64,000 nucleotides of DNA, taken from NCBI RefSeq assembly GCF_005491205.1, contig NZ_CP028035.1, positions 3,472,001 to 3,536,000 on the forward strand, given 5' to 3'. Positions 45,707 through 54,616 of this stretch are shown in pieces. Every line of letters starts with the position of its first letter. Position 1 is the first letter of the stretch. The DNA comes from Nissabacter sp. SGAir0207 (GTDB taxonomy: Bacteria; Pseudomonadota; Gammaproteobacteria; Enterobacterales; Enterobacteriaceae). The notes beneath the pieces were generated by a model, which ran no database searches, had not been told where the DNA came from, and worked only from the letters and a program-made list of their open reading frames with translations. A program made the translations under genes and the position numbers.

Positions 45707-46321
45707 TTATACGCTGTAGCGGCCGGGCCGGTGGTTCAGGGCGATGATCAGGTTCAGCAGGGTAGCACCCGCAATCGAGACCACCAGCATCGGCAGGCTC
45801 ACCACCAACAGCGAGGCCAGCACGATCGCCACGTCAACGCCCATCTGCAATTTCCCGGCGCGGATACCATATTTGTCCTGCAGGAAAAGCGCCAGAATAT
45901 TTACGCCGCCGAGGCTGGCTTTGTGGCGGAACAGGACGATAAAGCCCAGCCCCATGATCACGTTGCCAAACAGCGTGGCGTAGAAGGGCTGCAACTGGTC
46001 GAAGTGGATAAACAGCGGGTGAAGGTCAGAGAACAGCGACACCAGCCCCACCGCGCAGAAGGTTTTCAGCGTGAATTGCCAGCCCATGCGCCGGATCGCC
46101 AGCCAGTAGAACGGCAGGTTAATCAGGAAGAAGGCGGTGCCGAAAGAGACATGGGTCAGGTAGTGCAGCAGGAACGCCATGCCAGCGGTGCCGCCGGTCA
46201 GCGCGCCGACCTGGCGCAACAGGATGACGCCGAAGGAGACCATCAGGGTGCCAATCAGCATCGCCAGCACATCTTCCAGTGCGGAGTGTGCGAGTTTAGG
46301 GGGTTGAATCACGTTGTCCAT
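45707..46321 (-). CDS. YitT/YczE-family (DUF161) membrane protein
   Basis: The 204-residue integral membrane protein has five or six hydrophobic segments. Family motifs are LRQVGALTGGTAGMAFLLHYLT, FGTAFFLINLPFYWLA and FRHKASLGGVNILALFLQDKYG. It has only the membrane domain and lacks the cytoplasmic DUF2179 domain found in longer YitT proteins. Transport function is presumed but the substrate is unknown. It lies downstream of a palindrome and an Lrp-type regulator and 48 bp upstream of tyrB, so it may be cotranscribed with tyrB and concern an amino or keto acid. Confidence 0.85.
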   Translation of the reverse strand: MDNVIQPPKLAHSALEDVLAMLIGTLMVSFGVILLRQVGALTGGTAGMAFLLHYLTHVSFGTAFFLINLPFYWLAIRRMGWQFTLKTFCAVGLVSLFSDLHPLFIHFDQLQPFYATLFGNVIMGLGFIVLFRHKASLGGVNILALFLQDKYGIRAGKLQMGVDVAIVLASLLVVSLPMLVVSIAGATLLNLIIALNHRPGRYSV

Positions 46322-46581
46322 TGGGGGTCACTTTGTCAGGGAAGCGCAGCCGGGCTGCGGGCTATAGCTAATCAGCAAAAAGCGCGCCATTTCAGGTGCT
46401 TTGGTTGCTGACAGACGCTTTTTTCGCCCGTCCGGTGGCCCGCTCCGCCCTGCCCTTCGGTAACATTTTGTTTGTGCGGGACATTTATGTTCACACTTTT
46501 TGCATTTTTTTCCGCTTCTGTGCGCAACCCACGCAGTGAACTCCCCCATCACGCGCAGTCTGCGCATTAATTGCCGCGAAG

Positions 46582-46622
46582 ATGCACTTTTTTTGCACAT
46601 TGATAGCACCAAAAAAGTGCAT
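46582..46622. promoter_or_regulatory. Long palindrome, probable Lrp/AsnC-type operator for yitT
   Basis: In the 307-bp gap between the regulator stop and the yitT start, ATGCACTTTTTTTG (46582-46595) pairs with CAAAAAAGTGCAT (46610-46622) with one bulged base, and GCAC/GTGC elements recur in between. The arms are A/T-centred without a terminator T-tail, so an operator is more likely than a terminator. The remainder of the gap (46322-46580) shows no gene. Confidence 0.55.
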
Positions 46623-46628
46623 TGCACC

Positions 46629-47096
46629 CTAACGTGGCAGGGTCAGCAGGCCATTCTCTTTCAGGCGGTTCAGCACCACCGAGGTTTTGATGTGGGCCAC
46701 GCTCTTGTGGTTGGAGAGGATCTTGCTGATCAGGTCGCTGAGGGCGGCCAGATCGGCCACCGCCACCTTCAGCAGATAGTCGGCGTCGCCGGTGGTTTTG
46801 TAGGCGTCGATGATGGCGTCCACCTCCGCCAGCATGGCGTGGAAGCTCTCCACATACTCCGGCACATGGCTGATGAGGCGCACCTCAATCAGGCCGATCA
46901 TTCCCAGCCCGACCGCTTCCGGCGCGAGGCGCGCATGGTAGCCGAGGATCAGCTGCGCCTGCTCCAGACTGATGCGGCGGCGCGAGCACTGGGACGCGGA
47001 CAACCCCACCAGTTCGCTTAGCTCCTGATTGGTCAGACGCCCATTACTCTGCAACAGGGTCAACATCTTCAAATCGTAATCATCAATATTGTACAT
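46629..47096 (-). CDS. Lrp/AsnC-family transcriptional regulator
   Basis: The 155-residue regulator has an N-terminal helix-turn-helix (YDLKMLTLLQSNGRLTNQELSELVGLSASQCSRRR) and a C-terminal RAM/AsnC effector domain (GMIGLIEVRLISHVPEYVESF ... GDADYLLKVAVADL). The start is taken at 47096 (MYNIDDYD), the usual distance from the HTH; an ATG at 47114 is possible. It probably responds to an amino acid and controls the downstream yitT gene. Sits between yitT and the adhesin, both leftward. Confidence 0.9.
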   Translation of the reverse strand: MYNIDDYDLKMLTLLQSNGRLTNQELSELVGLSASQCSRRRISLEQAQLILGYHARLAPEAVGLGMIGLIEVRLISHVPEYVESFHAMLAEVDAIIDAYKTTGDADYLLKVAVADLAALSDLISKILSNHKSVAHIKTSVVLNRLKENGLLTLPR

Positions 47097-47282
47097 AAAT
47101 ACCAACCTGCGCACTTATCGCTTCTTTTTATGGTTGCCCCACAGACTACCTGTTTTTTCACGCCCGGCGAGCGGTGCGGGAAAAAATGGCCGATCGCGCT
47201 GGCTATCCCCTGCCTTGCTGGCATAACCCCAGCCGCCACGCCGCTTTGCTGACCGATAATCGCGCCCCGCCCACCGTGCGCC

Positions 47283-47318
47283 AAAAAAAAGCCTTTCCGC
47301 GGGAGGGCACGGAAAGGC
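47283..47318 (-). terminator. Terminator of adhesin gene
   Basis: On the minus strand GCCTTTCCG / CGGAAAGGC (9-bp stem, 10-base loop) is followed by eight T, about 40 bases after the stop. Confidence 0.92.
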
Positions 47319-47359
47319 AGTGGAGGTACATTCGTTTCCCTTTTCAGCAAGGGATATCG

Positions 47360-50300
47360 TTATTCACCACCACAGACATAGGCGGTTTGGGTGGTGTCAG
47401 GATAGGAGCTCTGTTGCCCCTGTGTCAGGCTGACCGCGAAGTAGTGGTTAAGCTGCGCCACATCGACTTCGTTGGTCCAGTAGCTGGTCGAGGTGTCCCA
47501 GTCGTAGGCACTCATGTTGCCCCACAGGCCGACCAGACTGCTCATGTTGCCCAGCGTTGGCAGGCCGCCACTCCCCGTACAGGCGCCCTCGGCGGTCGGG
47601 TGATCGCCCGAGCTGCTGGAGCCAGCGGTATTGAACCAGCTGACGAAGTTCCAGCTCTCAGTGACCACCTGCTGGGTCAGCGCGTCGGTGATGGTTACGC
47701 TGACGCTGCCCTTGCCGGGGTTGCTGTCGAAGGTCACGGTGCCATCGTTCTGTACCGTGACCGCCGGGTTGCTGCTGTTCCAAACGAGCGTGCCAGAACC
47801 GCCGGTGACGGTGATGTGGAAGCGCGCCCCCGGCCAGGCGATCGCCGGGCCTTGTGAGAAGGTTTTGCCGTTGGCGTTGCCACCATCAGCATCGACCGCC
47901 TCACGCGATACCACGCTGACCGGCACGGTGAAGCTGACATTGGCGGCGGCGGTTTTGCTGGTCTCCTGATCCAGCGTCGCGGTCAGGGTGACCGTCGGCA
48001 GGGCCGCGGCGCTACGCACCGTGGCGCTGCCGTTGCCAGCGGCATCCAGGGTGATTGGGCTACCGGTGAACTCCACCGCCGGGTCGCTGGCGGTCAGGGT
48101 CACGCTGCCGACAATCGGGTTGTTGAAGGCGTCATGCACGTTCACCGTGACGGCGTTGTCGGTGTCGGTGGCGTAGATGCCGTTGTTGGACGGGGTCAAC
48201 GTCACCTGTGCCGTGGCGAGATCCGGCACGAACTGGTAGGGGCCGCCGCTGCCGGTGATGCCGTTGTCCAGTCGCACCGCCACGGTATTGGCTGTCCCGG
48301 CCTGCTGGCTGGTGAGGTTAAAGGTCACCTGCCCGTTGGCGTCGGTGGTGCCGCCCGGTACCGAGAGCTGGCCAAAGTCGGTGGTGTAGGTCACCGGCTG
48401 GTTGGCGATCGGGTTGCCATTGGCGTCACGTACCGTGCCGGTGATGACAATCGGCGTGGTGCCGTTGGCCGGGACGGTGGTGGTATTCGCCTCTACCGTG
48501 ATGGTGGCGGTCGAGAGGTCAGCGGTGAAGGTGACAACACCCGCATTCACTGGATTCCCATTCGCCGGTGTCCCGACGACCCTGGCCTGCCCGGCCACCA
48601 CGCTGGTCAGGCCAACGTTGGCTTTACCCGCGGCGTCCGTGGTGGCGCTGGAGGCCGCCAGCGTGCCCAGATCGGTGGTGAAGGCCACAGACAGGTTGGG
48701 CACTGGGTTAAGGAAGGCATCCTGAACGGTCGCCGTGTAGGTTACGACATCGCCGCCGTTGGCCAGCGCCGTCAATTTATCTGACTCAAGGAGGCTGATG
48801 TACGCCGTGCTGGCATCGGCAATAAACGCCGCCGCCGGCGCGGCCACCGCCGCCCCACCGTTTACGCTGCCCGTCACGGCCACCGGCCCGGCTTGGGTGC
48901 CGACCAGCGGCAGGGTGATCTGCCCGGCATCATTGGTCGGTGCGCTCGCCCCGTTACGGAAGATGCCGCGATCGGTGACCAGTGTCACGGTCTGCCCCAC
49001 CAGCGGGTTGCCGCTGGCGTCAGTGACGGTCGCCGTGTAGTTGAGCGGATCGGTGCCGTTCGCCAGTGCCTCCGGTTTATCGACCGTCAGCGCGCTGATG
49101 CGTGCGGTGGCGGCGTCAGCCACGAAGGTTACCAGCGGCGCGTCAGAGGCGGTGCCACCGGCCAGTTGCGCGTTCACCTGCGCTGGCCCGGCCTGGGTGC
49201 TGCCGAGGGTGATGGTGGCCTGTCCGTTGCTGCCGGTGGCACTCTGTGCGCCGGAGAGCGTGCCGAGGGTGGTGGCCCAGTTGACCGGCACCTGCGCCAG
49301 CGGGTTGTTGTTGGCGTCCGTGACGGTGGCGGTGTAGGTCGCCAGATCGGTGCCGTTTGCCACCGCCTGCGTCTTATCGACCGTCACGCCACTGATGCGG
49401 GCGGTGCTGGCGTCAGCGGTGAAGTTCACCACGCTGGCGTTGATGCTGGCCCCATTGCTCAGCGAGGCGCTGACCGTCGCTGGCCCAGCCTGAAGGCTGG
49501 TCAGCGCGCTGCTCACCTGCCCGTTGGCATCAGTGACAGCGGTGGTGGTCGCCAGCGTACCGAGGGTGGTGGCGAGCGTCACGGTCTGGCCGGGCACCGG
49601 GTTATTGTTGATGTCACGCACCGTCGCCACGTAGGTGATGGTGTCTGTGCCGTTGGCGACGGCGCTGGTTTTGTCCGGCGTCAGCGCGGCCACGGTGACG
49701 GTGGCCGGGTCGCCGGTGAAGACGACCTCCTCCGCCGTACGCGGCGTGCCGCTGCCGATGCGCGCATCCACCACCGCCGTACCCGCCTGAAGGCTGGTCA
49801 GGGTGATGGTGGTGGTGCCGTCCAGCCCGGTGGCGCTGGTGGCCGCCGCCAGGTTGCCGAAGTTGGTGCCCCAGTTGACCAGCTGGTTAGCGACCGGGTT
49901 GCCGTTGCCATCGGTGACGGTGGCAGTGTAGGTCGCCTGATCGGTGCCGTTCGCCAGTACCAGCCGTTTGTCCACGGTCAGCGCCGTGACGGTGGCGCTG
50001 GCGGCATCCGCACTGAAGGTGACCGGTGTGGCGCGGGTCGCCGGTTGGTTGGCGATCACGCCAGAGACCGTCGCCACGCCGCGCAAGGTACTGGTGAGGG
50101 TAGTGAGGTAGTGGCCCTGCGCATCGGTCACGCCCTGCGGCGCGGCCAGTGTGCCCAGATCGCTGCTCAGCGTTACCGCCAGCCCGCCAAGCGGGTTGTT
50201 GTTGGCATCCACCACCAGCGTGTCATAGGTGACCGCGTCAGTGCCGTTGGCGACCGCCGCGATCCTGTCTGGCGTCAGCGAGGCGATGCGCGCGGTGGCG

Positions 50301-52822
50301 GGATCGCCGCTGAAGGTCAGCGGGTTGCTGGTGATCGCCGCGCCATTGCCGAGGGTGGCGGTCACCTGCCCTACGCCCGACGTGCCGCTGGTGAGCGTGA
50401 TGCTGCTGTTGCCGTTGAGATCGGTGACGCTGCTGGTGGCGGACATCGCGCCCAGCGTGGTGGCCCAGTTGATGCTCTGCGCCGGGATCGGGTTGTTGTT
50501 GGCATCCACCACCGTGACGGTCACGGTGATCGCATCACTGCCGTTGGCCAGCGCCTGCGTCTTGTCAGTGGCGATCTGGCTAAAGCGTGCGGTGGCCGCA
50601 TCCGGCACGAACAGCACCGGCGGGGCCTGCACCGGCTCTGGCGCATTCGGCACATTGCTGAGGCTCACCTGCGCAATCTCTTGCGCCACGCCCGCTTCGG
50701 TACTGGTCAGCGTGACGGTGGCGATCCCCTGATCGTTGGTGACGCTGGAGGGCACCGAGTCCTCACCGAGCGAGGTCAGCCAGCGTACCACGGCACCTTT
50801 CACCGGCTGGCCGTTGTCATCCACCACCAGTGCGGTGTAGACCACCGGATCGACGCCGTTGGCGATGGCGCGGTTTTTGTCCACTGTCAGGCTGGCGATG
50901 TGGGCGTTGCGCACCAGCAGGTTCTCATTGACGGTCACTGGCGTCAGCCCAATGTCGCCGACCGACGGGGTGATCACCACGCTGCCGGGGTTGTTACCGG
51001 CGGTGAGCAGCACCTGATAGACGCCAGCGGCGCTCTCATTGAGGGTGCCGAGGCGCGCCGCCACGGCGGGTTGGGTGCTGCTATCGCTCAGGGTCTCCGC
51101 CAGCGTCATTTTCAGCGCGTCGCCGAGGCCGGATACCGGGTTGCCGTCGGTGTCGAATACCCGCACCTCAATCAGCGAGGTGCTCTGGGCATCGGCGAAG
51201 ATGTCGGTCGGGGTGGCGGTGGTGGTAGATTTCACGCTGTCGATGGCCGCGCCGCTGACGGTGATTACCGAGCTGGCGGTGTTGGAGCGGTTGCCGTTGC
51301 GGTCGGTGGCGATGCCGGAGATCGGATAGCTGTTCGGGCTGCCGTCATAGCGGAACGGTGGCATCTTCACCTGATAGCGGCCATTGCCGGTATCGATGAT
51401 GGTGCCGCCAGCCGCTGCCAGTTCGCTCTGCTGCCAGTCAATGCGAGAGAGCGCGTATTTGGATTGCAGGGTGTAGTTGATGTCATAGAGTTCGCCGCTG
51501 CGGCCGCTGATCTGCGCTGGCAGGCCGAGGGAGATCAGGATCTTTTTGCGGAACTCCATCACGATGTCATTGTTGCGCTCCACCAGATCGAGCCGGCTAC
51601 CGGCCAGGCTGCGTTTCAGGGCGACGTTCTCTGACGAGATCTGCTCATCCCACGGCACGCCGAAGGTGTAGTTGAACATCAGGCTGTAGCGAGTTTCATC
51701 CACCCCGCCCTTGCCGTCGCGGTAGTCCACGCCGAGGCTGACCAGCGGCACCGGCGTATAGCTGGCGCCGAGGGTGATGGCGTGCGGGTTGCGCTGGCGG
51801 TTTTCGGTGCCAAACAGCGCCACGCTGTTGCCGTAGTACTGCTCATAGGCCAGCTTGCCGCCCACCTGCGGGTAGGCTGGCAGGTAGCCCTGCGCGGTGA
51901 CGTCCCAGCCGTTGGCCGGGCGCTCCTCGTAATCCTCCAACTGTTTGGAGTCTACCCAGTTGGTAAGGCGCATGTAGACGTTGGCAGAGAGTTTCAGGTA
52001 GTCGCGCCACGCCTCGCCGCCCAGACCAAGCCGGGCGTTGTTGTTGGTCACCTCCTGGTCATAGAACAGGTTGTAGCCAAACATCCAGCCGAAGTCGGTG
52101 AAGTGGCGCTGGCCGATGCCGAGGTTGGCGATCACCCGGTCATCGGTGTCACGCACGCCGAACTGGGTGAAGAAGATGCGGGAGCGGCTCTGCCAGATTG
52201 GCGTCAGCATATCCAGCGAACTGGTGTCGAGGTCACTGCCATCGCCCACCGCAAAATTGGCGCGCACGGTGCCAAACTGGCTGAGCCACCCCTCAACGCT
52301 GGAGGTGGCGACCTGTGCCAGTTGGTTCTGGGCGAAGCGCCCGGCGGCGTCGCCGTCACTGTAGCGGCTGCCAGTGGCCTGCCCGAAGGCTTTCGCCTGC
52401 TGGGCGACGTTGCGCAGATCCCACCCCTCCTCCTTGCCGAGCGGCGTGCTGCCGAGCACCGGCAGCGCCTGATCGCGCTCGCTCATCGGCACCAGCAGGA
52501 TGTCACCGGCCCCCAGCCGCAGCATGGCGGCGCGGTCAGGCTGGCGATACTTGTTCAGATCCCACAGCGCATCGAGGCTTATCTGTTTGCGTTGGGCGAT
52601 CAGGCGGGCATTTTCGCCGGGCTGTAGGGTGTACATGCTGGCCCGGCTGAGGGTCTGCTCCTCCAGCCGGATCTCTGGCTGGTGCGGCGATGCCGCCCAC
52701 GCCTGTAACGGCAGCAGCATCAGCAGTAACTGAAGGACTATTTGCAGCCATGCGGTCACCCGCAAGGCACAGCGGTGCGCACGCACCGCCTCAAGGAGAG
52801 AGACGCCAGAGGAGAGTTTCAT
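47360..52822 (-). CDS. Inverse autotransporter adhesin (intimin/invasin family) with Ig-like repeats
   Basis: Outer-membrane adhesin of about 1,820 residues. Layout: long signal peptide (1-43, ending QAWA), LysM-type peptidoglycan-binding domain (about 62-113, YTLQPGENARLIAQRKQ), transmembrane beta-barrel (about 175-390; NLFYDQEV, GLGGEAWRDYLKLSANVYMR), then about 11 Big_1 bacterial Ig-like domains of roughly 95-100 residues exposed at the surface. These show the recurring pattern DK..A.ANG.D...Y.A.V.D..NNP and end with AG.A.V. The C-terminus is a distinct domain with two cysteines (GACTGSGG and AYVCGGE), probably disulfide-bonded as in invasin tips. Start at 52822 (MKLSSG) after GGGA; a GTG at 52837 is possible. 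Likely role: attachment to host, plant or biofilm surfaces. Confidence 0.93.
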   Translation of the reverse strand: MKLSSGVSLLEAVRAHRCALRVTAWLQIVLQLLLMLLPLQAWAASPHQPEIRLEEQTLSRASMYTLQPGENARLIAQRKQISLDALWDLNKYRQPDRAAMLRLGAGDILLVPMSERDQALPVLGSTPLGKEEGWDLRNVAQQAKAFGQATGSRYSDGDAAGRFAQNQLAQVATSSVEGWLSQFGTVRANFAVGDGSDLDTSSLDMLTPIWQSRSRIFFTQFGVRDTDDRVIANLGIGQRHFTDFGWMFGYNLFYDQEVTNNNARLGLGGEAWRDYLKLSANVYMRLTNWVDSKQLEDYEERPANGWDVTAQGYLPAYPQVGGKLAYEQYYGNSVALFGTENRQRNPHAITLGASYTPVPLVSLGVDYRDGKGGVDETRYSLMFNYTFGVPWDEQISSENVALKRSLAGSRLDLVERNNDIVMEFRKKILISLGLPAQISGRSGELYDINYTLQSKYALSRIDWQQSELAAAGGTIIDTGNGRYQVKMPPFRYDGSPNSYPISGIATDRNGNRSNTASSVITVSGAAIDSVKSTTTATPTDIFADAQSTSLIEVRVFDTDGNPVSGLGDALKMTLAETLSDSSTQPAVAARLGTLNESAAGVYQVLLTAGNNPGSVVITPSVGDIGLTPVTVNENLLVRNAHIASLTVDKNRAIANGVDPVVYTALVVDDNGQPVKGAVVRWLTSLGEDSVPSSVTNDQGIATVTLTSTEAGVAQEIAQVSLSNVPNAPEPVQAPPVLFVPDAATARFSQIATDKTQALANGSDAITVTVTVVDANNNPIPAQSINWATTLGAMSATSSVTDLNGNSSITLTSGTSGVGQVTATLGNGAAITSNPLTFSGDPATARIASLTPDRIAAVANGTDAVTYDTLVVDANNNPLGGLAVTLSSDLGTLAAPQGVTDAQGHYLTTLTSTLRGVATVSGVIANQPATRATPVTFSADAASATVTALTVDKRLVLANGTDQATYTATVTDGNGNPVANQLVNWGTNFGNLAAATSATGLDGTTTITLTSLQAGTAVVDARIGSGTPRTAEEVVFTGDPATVTVAALTPDKTSAVANGTDTITYVATVRDINNNPVPGQTVTLATTLGTLATTTAVTDANGQVSSALTSLQAGPATVSASLSNGASINASVVNFTADASTARISGVTVDKTQAVANGTDLATYTATVTDANNNPLAQVPVNWATTLGTLSGAQSATGSNGQATITLGSTQAGPAQVNAQLAGGTASDAPLVTFVADAATARISALTVDKPEALANGTDPLNYTATVTDASGNPLVGQTVTLVTDRGIFRNGASAPTNDAGQITLPLVGTQAGPVAVTGSVNGGAAVAAPAAAFIADASTAYISLLESDKLTALANGGDVVTYTATVQDAFLNPVPNLSVAFTTDLGTLAASSATTDAAGKANVGLTSVVAGQARVVGTPANGNPVNAGVVTFTADLSTATITVEANTTTVPANGTTPIVITGTVRDANGNPIANQPVTYTTDFGQLSVPGGTTDANGQVTFNLTSQQAGTANTVAVRLDNGITGSGGPYQFVPDLATAQVTLTPSNNGIYATDTDNAVTVNVHDAFNNPIVGSVTLTASDPAVEFTGSPITLDAAGNGSATVRSAAALPTVTLTATLDQETSKTAAANVSFTVPVSVVSREAVDADGGNANGKTFSQGPAIAWPGARFHITVTGGSGTLVWNSSNPAVTVQNDGTVTFDSNPGKGSVSVTITDALTQQVVTESWNFVSWFNTAGSSSSGDHPTAEGACTGSGGLPTLGNMSSLVGLWGNMSAYDWDTSTSYWTNEVDVAQLNHYFAVSLTQGQQSSYPDTTQTAYVCGGE

Positions 52823-53510
52823 TGTAATATCCCACACCTGTTAACAGAAGAAAATAAAAAGCCCCGGTGGATGTTCCAGCAAAACACACAGGGAAATAAG
52901 CGGGTGTTCTATTTCACCCCTTCCAGAAAACAGACAGCAGCACGGGAGAATACAGGCAGGGCCACTCCCTTTAAAAAGAAAATGAAATGCCAGCAACATC
53001 TGCCAATAAACCTATAGCCTTTAATTCACGCTGTCAAACCACGGTATTTATTTCCGCGCTAATCTATTTCGTGCTTGATAGCCCTCCATAAAATCGTTTA
53101 TTTACAACGCAATAAACTATATAAAGCCAGACGATAACCCTGATTTATCCGCGTAAATCACCCAAGGAAAAATTACCTTTGCTAATCTGGCAGAGAGCGG
53201 TGGGAATAGTGGGCAAGGCAGGATAACAATAAAAAACGGCAGGCCGTCACACTTTTATTTTAACTTTTGTTGTCGCGATTATTCGCTATAAATCCAAAAT
53301 ACCTTTTCGCGCAATTAATCCCCTACGTTATCCTCCACGGAAATTAATGGCGCAATTGGTGGCGATAAATATTAACTGGCTCATCTCTCTGGATTAATTT
53401 GGCGGGAGTGGGCGTGGGAGCCATCAATGGGCGCGGAATGGTAAGCGTAGGGGGAATTAACCCGCAGGCGGGCGACATAGCGGGGCGGCAGGCACCGCCC
53501 CGGCCCACGT
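52823..53510. other. 688-bp AT-rich region upstream of adhesin
   Basis: No convincing gene. The stretch 53020-53400 is markedly AT-rich against its surroundings, as in many H-NS-silenced surface genes. A candidate adhesin promoter on the minus strand is TTGACA (53032-53037) and TATAGG (53011-53016) with a short 15-bp spacer, giving a leader of nearly 190 bases. Confidence 0.5.
53458..53502 (-). terminator. Probable terminator region of alr
   Basis: Two consecutive hairpins downstream of the alr stop: GGGGCGG / CCGCCCC (53482-53501) and, further along the minus strand, CCCGC / GCGGG followed by TTAATT (about 53458-53472). Confidence 0.45.
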
Positions 53511-54590
53511 TTATTCGTCAGCGTACTCCATCGCGACCCTGGCGGTCAGCTTGGTGATCAGCTCATAGGCGCTGACGCCGGTGGCGGCGGATACCCGCTC
53601 CACCGGCAGCTCCGGCCCCCACAGCACCGCGTCGTCACCCACCCGATCGGTGGCGTCCGGGCCAAGATCGACGGAGATCATGTCCATTGACACCCGCCCG
53701 ACGATCGGCACTTCGCGGCCATTGATCCAGACCGGGGTGCCGGTCGGCGCGCTGCGCGGGTAGCCGTCGCCGTAGCCGATGGCGATGACGCCAAGGCGGG
53801 TGTCGCGCTCGCTCTGCCAGACGCCGTTGTAGCCGACCGGCTCGCCTGCCGCGTGCTCGCGCACCGCAATCAGGCTGGCGCGCAGGCTCATCACCGGCTG
53901 GAAACCAAAGTGGGCGGCATGGGGCTGCGCCAGCGGCGACACGCCATACAGCACGATGCCGGGCCGCACCCAGTGGCGGTGGGCATCGGCCCACAACAGC
54001 AGCCCGCCGGAGGCGGCGATCGACTGCTCGCCCGGCTTGCCCTGCGCAAAGCGGTCGAAGCAGGCGAGCTGGTCGAGGGTGGTACGCTTCTCCGGCTCAT
54101 CGGCGCTGCTGAAGTGGCTCATGATGTTCACCGGCTGGCTGACGTTCGGGCAGGCGCAGAGCCGACGGTAGAACGCCTCGGCCTGCGCCGGGCGCACGCC
54201 GAGGCGGTGCATTCCGGTGTCGAGCTTCATCCACACCTTCACCGGCCGCGGCAGGGTCGCCTGCTCCAGTGCCTGCAACTGTTCCTCGCTGTGCACCGCC
54301 GTCTCAATGCTGCTCGCCACCAGCAGCGGCAGGTCGGAGGCGCTGAAAAAGCCCTCCAGCAGCAGGATCGGCTTGACGATGCCGCCCGCCCGCAGCGCCA
54401 GCGCCTCGCTGAGGCGCGCCACGCCGTAGCAGTCGGCATCTTGCAGCGTGTGGGCGCTCTCCAGCAGGCCATGCCCGTAGGCGTTGGCCTTTACCACCGC
54501 CACCAGGTGGCTCTGGGGTGCCAGCCGACGCACCTGTTGCAGGTTATGCCGCAGTGCGCGGCGGTCAATGACCGCGGTGGCCGCTTTCAT
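53511..54590 (-). CDS. alr: Alanine racemase
   Basis: PLP enzyme making D-alanine for peptidoglycan. The 359-residue protein has the PLP lysine motif [11 protein letters not shown] (Lys34), the [10 protein letters not shown] strand, [19 protein letters not shown], and the second catalytic residue region [13 protein letters not shown] (Tyr), followed by [13 protein letters not shown]. Length equals E. coli Alr. It lies 26 bp downstream of dnaB on the same strand, the conserved dnaB-alr arrangement. Confidence 0.97.
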   Translation of the reverse strand: MKAATAVIDRRALRHNLQQVRRLAPQSHLVAVVKANAYGHGLLESAHTLQDADCYGVARLSEALALRAGGIVKPILLLEGFFSASDLPLLVASSIETAVHSEEQLQALEQATLPRPVKVWMKLDTGMHRLGVRPAQAEAFYRRLCACPNVSQPVNIMSHFSSADEPEKRTTLDQLACFDRFAQGKPGEQSIAASGGLLLWADAHRHWVRPGIVLYGVSPLAQPHAAHFGFQPVMSLRASLIAVREHAAGEPVGYNGVWQSERDTRLGVIAIGYGDGYPRSAPTGTPVWINGREVPIVGRVSMDMISVDLGPDATDRVGDDAVLWGPELPVERVSAATGVSAYELITKLTARVAMEYADE

Positions 54591-54616
54591 GGTTCGTCCT
54601 TAATGAAGAGGGAAAC

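Noticed and set aside
48200..51300. Regularly spaced repeats resembling a tandem repeat or CRISPR-like array
   Set aside because: Period near 290-300 bp and coding for Big_1 Ig domains; there are no short identical repeats with unique spacers.
48893..51634. Long rightward open frame of over 900 codons opposite the adhesin
   Set aside because: It is the antisense reading of the Ig-like repeats; its Gly/Arg-rich low-complexity translation repeats in step with them and has no recognisable domain.
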